From an uncultured Deferribacteraceae bacterium (GTDB lineage: Bacteria > Chrysiogenota > Deferribacteres > Deferribacterales > Mucispirillaceae): a stretch of DNA of 7,035 bases. Shown here one piece after another: positions 1-5,559 of this stretch. The number at the start of each line of letters is the position of its first letter. Position 1 is the first letter of the stretch. Made by a program: the position numbers and the translations under genes. The notes below the pieces were generated by a model, which saw nothing but the letters and a program-made list of their open reading frames with translations, was not told the DNA's origin and ran no database searches. The stretch lies in assembly GCA_947039055.1 (NCBI GenBank), contig CAMQYB010000097.1:1-7035 (forward strand), in the 5' to 3' direction.

Positions 1-135
1 GTGATTGCAAATCAGATATTATACAGAAAGAATTGTTCTATTATTTAGGTATAATTGTTAATATTAGGTGATTGCAAATCTGTTGATTTTCATAGAAATT
101 ATTGTTTTATTAATCTTGAATAATATTGTTGATTA
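1..135. repeat. Imperfect tandem repeat in the leader of the TPR genes
   Basis: The 13-mer GTGATTGCAAATC occurs exactly at 1-13 and 68-80, a period of 67. Weaker matches follow each copy in the same order: ATTGTTCTATTA at 32-43 against ATTGTTTTATTA at 101-112, then ATTGTTAATATTA near 54-66 against ATTGTTGATTA near 125-135. The offset there is about 69 to 71, so a few bases of indel separate the copies. This suggests two diverged copies of a unit of about 67-70 bases. The first copy starts at the window edge and may continue to the left. Part of the weaker similarity may be chance in AT-rich DNA. The 13-mer contains the short palindrome GATT-GCA-AATC, so paired protein-binding sites are an alternative reading. 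No gene is visible before 186. Confidence 0.5.
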
Positions 136-170
136 CTATACACTATCTGTTCTATCTAATCTAATATTTT

Positions 171-175
171 AAGGA
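171..175 (+). promoter_or_regulatory. Ribosome binding site for the first TPR gene
   Basis: AAGGA lies 10 bases before ATG 186 and 7 bases before GTG 183. The stretch ATGTGATG at 181-188 holds three potential starts. ATG 181 is followed at once by TGA, GTG 183 is in frame with the gene, and ATG 186 is the next codon of that frame. I prefer ATG 186, but GTG 183 has slightly better spacing and would add only one residue. Confidence 0.5.
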
Positions 176-185
176 TATCTATGTG

Positions 186-809
186 ATGAATAAACTAGAC
201 GAGGCGTTACATTGTTTTAATTTAGGCGTGAGTGATTTGATTGAAGACAGTTATGATAAGTCGATAATTAATTTCACAAAATCGATAAAGTTATTTGATA
301 AAGTTGATAGCTATATTATCAGCAGGCAGTTAGATGCTTATAGAAATGCTTACGCAAGTGTTTACACAAATAGAGGTAATGCGTACCGTATGCTTAAAGA
401 TTACAAGCAAGCGATTAGCGATTATGCTGAATCGATCATTATATATCCAAACGGTACAAATGGATTTATAAGTAGAGCCAACTTATATTATGAGCTTCAA
501 GAGTATGAGAAATCAATTGTTGATTTTAGTAGATGTATAGAACTGTTTGAAAAGATGGATAGTGATCTTCTTGATAAACATTTAGTGTCTTATATAAATG
601 CTTACAGTAACAGAGGTGGTGCATATTTTATGCTCAAGGATTACGATAAATCGATTATTGATTACAGTAAATCTTTAACTATAGATCCAAACGATTCCGT
701 TGCTTACAATAATAGAGGTAGCGTATACAAAGAGTTAGGAGAGGCAGACAAAGCTGAACAGGATTTTAAAAAGGCTCATGAACTAGGGTTAGAGTATAAT
801 AAAAATTAA
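186..809 (+). CDS. Tetratricopeptide-repeat protein, 207 residues
   Basis: This is a small soluble protein made almost entirely of TPR helical hairpins, which usually act as protein-protein interaction scaffolds. No catalytic domain, signal peptide or membrane segment is visible, so a cytoplasmic adaptor is the simplest inference; its partner is unknown. Counting from ATG 186, about five TPRs lie near residues 7-40, 57-90, 91-124, 137-170 and 171-204. They carry the usual pattern NRG-AY--L-DY--AI-DY-K----P. Two inserts of about 15 residues follow repeats 1 and 3. The segment of about residues 23-82 resembles 107-162, so the protein looks like an internal duplication of a two-TPR module plus one extra repeat. 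The next gene is a paralogue 60 bases downstream on the same strand with no terminator between, so co-transcription is likely. Function beyond TPR is not recognisable. Confidence 0.88.
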   Translation: MNKLDEALHCFNLGVSDLIEDSYDKSIINFTKSIKLFDKVDSYIISRQLDAYRNAYASVYTNRGNAYRMLKDYKQAISDYAESIIIYPNGTNGFISRANLYYELQEYEKSIVDFSRCIELFEKMDSDLLDKHLVSYINAYSNRGGAYFMLKDYDKSIIDYSKSLTIDPNDSVAYNNRGSVYKELGEADKAEQDFKKAHELGLEYNKN

Positions 810-859
810 TCTAAAATTATGTGATAGACGATATGGATATATTGTATTTGTTTTCAATT

Positions 860-865
860 GAGAGG
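860..865 (+). promoter_or_regulatory. Ribosome binding site deciding the start of the second TPR gene
   Basis: GAGAGG lies 4 bases before ATG 870. The frame is open upstream to a TTG at 858, but that TTG overlaps this site. The ATG is therefore the better start and gives a protein that begins MSSIEEALSCF, parallel to MNKLDEALHCF of the upstream paralogue. Confidence 0.7.
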
Positions 866-869
866 TTTT

Positions 870-1553
870 ATGAGTAGCATAGAAGAGGCATTAAGTTGTT
901 TTGATGTAGGTATAAAAGGTTTAGTTAAGAGTAATAATCACGAGGCTATAAATGAGTTTACAAAAGCTATAGAACTATTTGAAAGTGTTGATTACAATAC
1001 TCTTAATGGAAGTCTAAGTTATTATGCTAAAGCGTATTATAATAGAGGTTGTGCGTATTCCAATTTAAAGGATCATAGAAAAGCACTCCTTGATTACAAT
1101 AAAACTATTAAGATAGATTCATTCCATACAAAGGCTTATTACAATAGAGGCAGTGCATATTATGGACTTAAGAAATATGATAGAGCTATAGTTGATTACA
1201 GTAAAGCTATCATGATAGATACTAATTATACAAACGCTTACTATCTTAGAGGTTGTGCATATTTTGATTATCAAAACTATGAAAAATCTATTATGGACCT
1301 AAGCATAGCGATCAAGGATTTGGATAGTTCGACAGTTGCAGAACCAAATCATGCCCACGCTTATTTTGTTAGAGGATGTGCTTATGATATTTTAGAGAAG
1401 AACACAAAAGCTATTCTTGATTACAACAAAGCTATAAAGATAGACCCGAAACTTACAGCAGCTTACAAGAGTAGGGGAGATATGTATAGTAAGTTAGAGA
1501 AACTAGATAAAGCAGATCAAGATTATAAAAAAGCAAAAGAGCTAGGGTTATAA
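870..1553 (+). CDS. Tetratricopeptide-repeat protein, 227 residues, paralogue of the upstream gene
   Basis: This is a second all-TPR protein with about six repeats, near residues 7-40, 53-86, 87-120, 121-154, 161-194 and 195-227. Most carry the signature AYYNRG-AY--L--Y--AI-DY-KAI-ID. Insert segments lie near residues 41-52 (after repeat 1) and 151-160 (after repeat 4). The N-terminal module, with an IELFESVD segment and then a short insert before AYYNRG, matches the corresponding parts of the upstream protein, and both proteins end in a KKA-ELGL motif. The two genes therefore arose by tandem duplication followed by gain or loss of TPR units. There is no secretion signal, so a cytoplasmic interaction scaffold is inferred. 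The partner and pathway are not deducible. Cysteine recurs in the RGCAY motif of three repeats (near residues 61, 129 and 170), which is distinctive of this copy but not known to be functional. Confidence 0.88.
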   Translation: MSSIEEALSCFDVGIKGLVKSNNHEAINEFTKAIELFESVDYNTLNGSLSYYAKAYYNRGCAYSNLKDHRKALLDYNKTIKIDSFHTKAYYNRGSAYYGLKKYDRAIVDYSKAIMIDTNYTNAYYLRGCAYFDYQNYEKSIMDLSIAIKDLDSSTVAEPNHAHAYFVRGCAYDILEKNTKAILDYNKAIKIDPKLTAAYKSRGDMYSKLEKLDKADQDYKKAKELGL

Positions 1554-1680
1554 ATTGATAAATGTTCAGCTAAAGAGCAGTGTTATAAGTTGATACAAAC
1601 CAACTCATTCATGCAAATGTACTCACGCATAAGCAAACAAATCTAACCTCAATTTTCATTCAATCAAATTTTACAGCAAT

Positions 1681-1718
1681 AAAAAACAGAGAGTGAAAGA
1701 TTGCTCCTTACTCTCTGT
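1681..1718 (-). terminator. Rho-independent terminator for the acyl-CoA synthetase gene, possibly bidirectional
   Basis: A perfect 9-base inverted repeat pairs ACAGAGAGT at 1686-1694 with ACTCTCTGT at 1710-1718 around a 15-base loop. On the minus strand the stem is followed directly by a run of five T residues (A run at 1681-1685 on the plus strand), as in an intrinsic terminator. On the plus strand the stem is followed by ATATATATTTTA, which could give weaker termination for the convergent TPR genes. It lies about 70 bases past the synthetase stop and about 130 bases past the TPR stop. Apart from this hairpin I see nothing in the gap 1554-1786. Confidence 0.8.
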
Positions 1719-1786
1719 ATATATATTTTAATTAATAAAATTTGTACTCTATCACACAGCCATAAAATAACTATATGTGGTATGTT

Positions 1787-3376
1787 CTAAATATTACTGT
1801 TTCCAGTTACCGTTACTTTCCCTTTCATTTCACCGTTGATAACCATTTCACGTAATTTACGTTTAAGCACTTTACCGATCGTAGTCATAGGTATTTCATC
1901 AGAGAAGTATACATATTTAGGTATTTTAAAGTTTGCAAGATTTTCTCTTAGATATTTTTTAATATCTCTTTCGTGCAGTATAACATCAGCAACTTTTTTA
2001 ATGTATGCGATAATGATTTCATCACCATTCGGTTCAGGCACGCCTATCACTGCACAGGCTTCAACGCCATCAACAGTATAAATCAGTTCTTCAACCTCTC
2101 TAGGATAAACATTCATACCTTTAACAAGTATAAGATCTTTCTTTCTATCAACAATAGATATACATCCATCATTTTTATCAATATATCCTAAATCACCAGT
2201 AAAGAACCAGCCATTTCTTAATACATCTTTAGTTTCTTTAGGCATTTTCCAGTAGCCTTGCATTACGTTAGGCCCTTTAACAACGATTTCACCAACTTCA
2301 CCGAAAGGCATTTCGTTACTTTCATCATCAAGGATTTTAACTTGAACTTCATCACTTAGTGGTTTTCCAACAGATCCAGGTTTGATATGATCAAGTCTAT
2401 TTGCAGCAACAACAGGAGATGTTTCAGATATGCCGTAACCTTCAATAATTGATGTTTTAAATTTGTTTCTAAATGCTTGAAAAACTTCAGTAGGTAGTCC
2501 CGATCCACTAGATAAATGGAATTTTATAGGGTAGAAAAATTTAATAAACCATTTAGGAATATTCGCATAAGCAAGTGCTGAGTAAATACTAGGAACAGCC
2601 GTCATAAGTGTTGGACGTTTAAATAATAATATTCTTCTAAATGATTTCTTTTTAAGATCTAAAACTGATTCTAAGATTATGATTGATGCACCTAAAAAAG
2701 TTGGCCATAGAATACTTACTGCAAGTGAGTATATATGGAACATTGGAAGGAGTAGCAAAAATCTATCTTTCCCAGCCATAGGGTAGAGTGTGCTAGTGCT
2801 TGATACGCAAGAGTATATATTTGCGTGTGACAACATAGCACCTTTTGGTTCACCAGTTGTGCCAGAAGTATAAACGATAAGTGCTAGATCGGCTGGATCG
2901 ATCTCCAAGTTTAATGGTTTATCAGTTATAGACTCTATATGTTTATAGATATCAATAACGTTATTTATCTCCATATCGGGAGAGAACGTTAATACTTTCT
3001 CTATGCTTGGTGTATTTTTAAGAGTTGCACTAACAACTTCTTCGTATTGCTTTGAAGTAAATAGAAGTCTTGCTTCACAATTATTTAATATATATGCTAT
3101 TTCAAATTGTTTAAGAAATGTGTTAATCGGAACAGCTGTTGCTCCTGACTTAAATATAGCATTTAGTGCGAAAATGAACTCTGGCGAGTTCCCCATCATA
3201 ATCGCAACTCTGTCACCAGGTTTAACACCTAGATTAATTATGTATCTTGAGATTTTGTTTGAGATTGACTCAGCATCTTTATAAGTATATTTCTTCCCTT
3301 TAAAGTCGAGGAATTTTTTCCTAGGGGTTTTCTCACTCTGTAGTGTTAGGATTGATCCTAAATTTATTGGTAACAT
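1787..3376 (-). CDS. Long- or medium-chain acyl-CoA synthetase (AMP-forming fatty acid--CoA ligase)
   Basis: This is a member of the ANL adenylating family, which activates a carboxylic acid with ATP to an acyl-AMP and transfers it to CoA, usually a fatty acid for degradation or lipid synthesis. Length is 529 residues from ATG 3376, normal for the family. The motifs are intact: the phosphate-binding loop YTSGTTGEPKG (169-179), GYGISET (313-319), TGDLGYID (393-400) with the ribose-binding aspartate, DRKKDLILVKG (410-420) in the hinge region, and the C-terminal catalytic lysine in TIGKVLKRK (K502). An in-frame TTG at 3391 overlaps the ribosome binding site and is rejected as the start. The gene has its own apparent promoter and a terminator downstream, so it is probably monocistronic. 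Chain-length preference cannot be told from motifs; a FadD-like role is likely, but a fatty acid--ACP ligase or another carboxylate substrate is not excluded. Confidence 0.93.
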   Translation of the reverse strand: MLPINLGSILTLQSEKTPRKKFLDFKGKKYTYKDAESISNKISRYIINLGVKPGDRVAIMMGNSPEFIFALNAIFKSGATAVPINTFLKQFEIAYILNNCEARLLFTSKQYEEVVSATLKNTPSIEKVLTFSPDMEINNVIDIYKHIESITDKPLNLEIDPADLALIVYTSGTTGEPKGAMLSHANIYSCVSSTSTLYPMAGKDRFLLLLPMFHIYSLAVSILWPTFLGASIIILESVLDLKKKSFRRILLFKRPTLMTAVPSIYSALAYANIPKWFIKFFYPIKFHLSSGSGLPTEVFQAFRNKFKTSIIEGYGISETSPVVAANRLDHIKPGSVGKPLSDEVQVKILDDESNEMPFGEVGEIVVKGPNVMQGYWKMPKETKDVLRNGWFFTGDLGYIDKNDGCISIVDRKKDLILVKGMNVYPREVEELIYTVDGVEACAVIGVPEPNGDEIIIAYIKKVADVILHERDIKKYLRENLANFKIPKYVYFSDEIPMTTIGKVLKRKLREMVINGEMKGKVTVTGNSNI

Positions 3377-3382
3377 TAAAAA

Positions 3383-3387
3383 CCTCC
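3383..3387 (-). promoter_or_regulatory. Strong ribosome binding site of the acyl-CoA synthetase gene
   Basis: GGAGG on the minus strand lies six bases before ATG 3376. It fixes that ATG as the start and excludes the in-frame TTG at 3391, which sits upstream of and partly within the ribosome contact region. Confidence 0.88.
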
Positions 3388-3396
3388 ACAATTGTA

Positions 3397-3409
3397 GTTA
3401 CGTTGTAAC
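3397..3409. promoter_or_regulatory. Candidate operator: inverted repeat before the acyl-CoA synthetase gene
   Basis: GTTAC and GTAAC form a 5-base inverted repeat around three bases (plus strand GTTAC-GTT-GTAAC). It lies between the predicted -10 element and the ribosome binding site, roughly +6 to +18 of the inferred transcript, a position where a bound repressor would block transcription. Fatty-acid genes are often controlled by TetR- or GntR-type repressors, but this sequence matches no operator I can name, and a 13-base palindrome can be chance. Confidence 0.35.
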
Positions 3410-3421
3410 ATACATCTTACT

Positions 3422-3450
3422 ACTGTATCAGAAATCATCATATAAAGCAA
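3422..3450 (-). promoter_or_regulatory. Predicted sigma-70 promoter of the acyl-CoA synthetase gene
   Basis: On the minus strand TTGCTT (3445-3450) is spaced exactly 17 bases from TACAGT (3422-3427). A TG one base before the -10 element gives an extended -10 form (TGATACAGT). Transcription would start near 3415, about 40 bases before the ATG. The promoter lies in the 116-base gap after dinB, where no terminator for dinB is evident, so read-through from dinB could add to expression. Confidence 0.5.
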
Positions 3451-3492
3451 AGTAATTGCATTTTTAAACACAAAACCATGATTAAGTTGATC

Positions 3493-4734
3493 CTACTTAT
3501 CAGAAAAATCTATGTTTCTATCCCCACGTGGTCGCCACGAAGGAGAGATAACTTTATTTCCTCTTCTCTTACATTTAAGCACAGTGGCATAGCTTATTGT
3601 ATTAGCACCAAATTTACTATTTATTGTATCGATTGTTTTATATATTTTTGATTTATCATCATCAACATCAGTCAGGAAATCCTCAACAGTTTTAGTTTCA
3701 TAATGATCTTTTTTCAGTCCAGATAGTGATACACCTAGAAGTCTTATAGACTCATTTTCGGGAAAGTTTTTTTCAACCAATAACTTAATTGTATCATATA
3801 TATGATGAGTAAACGCTGTATAGAAGCCTATATTGTGTTGAAACGTAAAGGTTTTCATATTTTTAAGTCGTATAATAAGAGTAACAGTATTTCCTTGATA
3901 ATTATTTGTTCTCACACGAGAGGATACCATTTCAGAGAGTTGTAAAAGGTATTCATAAGCTTGGTTTACGTCACTAATATTTTCAGGTAACGTCATAGAG
4001 TGTCCGATTGATTTCATATCTTCTTGATATTTAGAAATTTTATCATCGTGTACCCCTAAGATCAGGTTATACACTTTAGTACCACTTTTTCCAAGCAGTT
4101 TGATTAACGCCTCTTCTCCGTAATCTCTAACATCTTTTACTCTATATAATCCTATTGATTTGAATTTTTCAGTTAATTTTTTACCAATTCCCCATATATC
4201 ATTTAATTTGAATTTATCCATAAAGTCGATAGGATTTTCAGAACGCATATCGTAATATCCGTTAGGTTTTGCAAAATATGTTGCTTGTTTAGCAAGTAGA
4301 AAGTTATTACCGACGCCTATTGTCGCTGTGATATTGAAAGTTGTTTCTATATACTCTTTTATACGTTTAGATGCTTCACTTGGAGTTATATCGACACCAG
4401 TTATATCAAGAAAGGCTTCATCAATCGAGAAGGGTGTCACATCAGGAGTAATATTGTATAGATAAGAAATAATATCTTTAGATACTTCTGTATATTTTAG
4501 AGGATCAGCTTTAATAAATATTAAATCAGGACAAGCGTTTTTCGCCTCATACATAGACATTCCAGTTTTAACACCAAGCGATCTTGCAAGATATGAAGAT
4601 GTGACAACAACTGATCTTTCTAATGATCCAACAACAGCACAAGGTTTATCTGCTAATGATTTATCACTTGCTTGTTCAACAGATACAAAGAATGCATCCA
4701 TATCCATACACAAGACTGTTCGTTTATTATCCAT
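3493..4734 (-). CDS. dinB: DNA polymerase IV (Y-family translesion polymerase)
   Basis: This is an error-prone polymerase that copies past damaged template bases without proofreading. The 413 residues are slightly longer than the roughly 350 of E. coli DinB. Catalytic carboxylates are D11 in CMDMDAFF and D105-E106 in SIDEAFLDIT. F16 is the expected steric-gate residue that excludes ribonucleotides. The nucleotide-contacting Y48 and R51 lie in SSYLARSLG. A helix-hairpin-helix segment follows near 178-206 (LNDIWGIGKKL), then the little-finger domain at about 240-340, and a C-terminal tail with KFGANTI. A canonical clamp-binding QL-LF motif is not seen in the tail. The start is certain: an in-frame TAA sits three codons upstream (4741-4743). 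No Shine-Dalgarno sequence precedes the ATG, and the leader is made of a copy of the tandem repeat at 4741-4980. No LexA-type box is recognisable. Confidence 0.95.
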   Translation of the reverse strand: MDNKRTVLCMDMDAFFVSVEQASDKSLADKPCAVVGSLERSVVVTSSYLARSLGVKTGMSMYEAKNACPDLIFIKADPLKYTEVSKDIISYLYNITPDVTPFSIDEAFLDITGVDITPSEASKRIKEYIETTFNITATIGVGNNFLLAKQATYFAKPNGYYDMRSENPIDFMDKFKLNDIWGIGKKLTEKFKSIGLYRVKDVRDYGEEALIKLLGKSGTKVYNLILGVHDDKISKYQEDMKSIGHSMTLPENISDVNQAYEYLLQLSEMVSSRVRTNNYQGNTVTLIIRLKNMKTFTFQHNIGFYTAFTHHIYDTIKLLVEKNFPENESIRLLGVSLSGLKKDHYETKTVEDFLTDVDDDKSKIYKTIDTINSKFGANTISYATVLKCKRRGNKVISPSWRPRGDRNIDFSDK

Positions 4735-4740
4735 AATAGA

Positions 4741-4980
4741 TTAAATATAGTTGAAAAGAGAAAAAATGATAGTGTTTATTTAGAATAGTGTAAAACCGTT
4801 ACGCAGAAGATTAGTAATTAGTATTGATAGTAAGTTTGATATAGTTGAAAAAAGGAAATGATAGCATTGGTTTAGAGTATTATAAAGCCGTTACGCAGAA
4901 GATTGCAGGAGTATCGGTAGTCGGTTTGATATAACTTAAAAAAAAGAAATGATAGTGTGATTTTAGAATGATACAAAATC
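4741..4980. repeat. Imperfect tandem repeat array, period about 90-94 bases
   Basis: Three copies lie head to tail: about 4741-4834, 4835-4924 and a partial third at 4925-4980. Shared landmarks are GATATAG-TTGAAA or variants (near 4745, 4839 and 4929), AAATGATAG (near 4764, 4857 and 4947), a TTTAGA segment (near 4779, 4871 and 4962), and the exact 17-mer CCGTTACGCAGAAGATT at 4796-4812 and 4888-4904. The third copy lacks the 17-mer and runs into the last five codons and the stop of the lipoprotein gene. The first copy runs up to the dinB start, so the array fills the whole 228-base gap. Copies differ by point changes and small indels, so the duplication is not recent. No inverted repeats typical of a transposon are seen. 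Confidence 0.85.
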
Positions 4981-5460
4981 TTTAATATTATAAACACCTT
5001 GATAAGTTCTATTATCGTTATTAACTTTATAATCAATAATTATTTGTTTGTCATGAATATCACTATTTGGTTCTACGATTAAATCTACAAAACATTTTTC
5101 AAGTGGTGATAAAACTCTAAAAATCCCTTTAGCGTTACAAGCCTTAGCATTATCTACATTAACCTGTTCAACTTTATCAACTGTAGAGTATTTAAAACTT
5201 ATAGAGTCAGAGAACGTATTCGTTATCGTAAAAGATACGGTTGAGAAGTTTGTAGTAGATATTTTTTGTTCTAAATAGTTTTCAGATTTGATATCAAGAT
5301 GGTTTATCGGTATATTGTTTATAGACACAACTTTTTTAGCAACAACATTCGGCTTAATAGCTGCTTTTAATGGTTTGTCATAAGTACACGCATTAAGCAT
5401 ATAAAATGAAAAAGCTAGGAAAAAAATAATCAACACATATTTCATTTTTACTAGAACCAT
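4963..5460 (-). CDS. Small putative lipoprotein with an Ig-like (ASH-type) beta domain
   Basis: The 165-residue protein has a lipoprotein signal peptide: K4 to K7 region, a hydrophobic stretch (residues 8-22), then the lipobox LNAC with C25 as the predicted lipidated cysteine. Asparagine at -2 is less usual in a lipobox. A linker (26-65) leads to a compact domain. There the pattern VSFTITNTFSDSISFKY (75-91), C108, LSPLEKCFVDLIVEP (117-131) with C123, then IIIDYKV recalls the choice-of-anchor or ASH-like immunoglobulin fold, in which C---LxPgesC precedes a strand; C108 and C123 could form a disulphide. That assignment is by pattern only. The function is unknown; an envelope-anchored binding or structural role is inferred. 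GAGAGGG four bases upstream supports ATG 5460. The gene follows the Enzyme I gene by 97 bases and its stop region belongs to the downstream repeat array. Confidence 0.75.
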   Translation of the reverse strand: MVLVKMKYVLIIFFLAFSFYMLNACTYDKPLKAAIKPNVVAKKVVSINNIPINHLDIKSENYLEQKISTTNFSTVSFTITNTFSDSISFKYSTVDKVEQVNVDNAKACNAKGIFRVLSPLEKCFVDLIVEPNSDIHDKQIIIDYKVNNDNRTYQGVYNIKDFVSF

Positions 5461-5464
5461 TGAA

Positions 5465-5471
5465 CCCTCTC
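5465..5471 (-). promoter_or_regulatory. Ribosome binding site of the lipoprotein gene
   Basis: GAGAGGG on the minus strand lies four bases before ATG 5460. The second in-frame ATG five codons later has no such site, so the first start is preferred. Confidence 0.7.
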
Positions 5472-5559
5472 AAAACTTGTTAAAATATTTTACTATATCT
5501 ATATAACATATGTTCGGATATAAATTAGATATAGTTAATTTTATTTTATAGCCATCTAA

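Noticed and set aside
1..80. CRISPR array end
   Set aside because: Only two 13-base copies are visible, the intervening sequence is partly shared between copies, and no cas gene is present. The 67-base period alone is not enough.
1588..1605. AGTTG / CAACT hairpin after the second TPR gene
   Set aside because: The stem is only five base pairs and has no T-run after it, so it is not a credible terminator. The hairpin at 1686-1718 is a much better one.
1836..3284. Plus-strand open frames of 72 to 93 codons inside 1836-2081, 1973-2191 and 3003-3284
   Set aside because: They are antisense to the acyl-CoA synthetase, whose motifs are fully conserved, and show no family pattern of their own.
5505..5514. 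Palindrome AACATATGTT upstream of the lipoprotein gene
   Set aside because: A 10-base palindrome in AT-rich DNA is easily chance, and no well-spaced promoter elements could be set around it.
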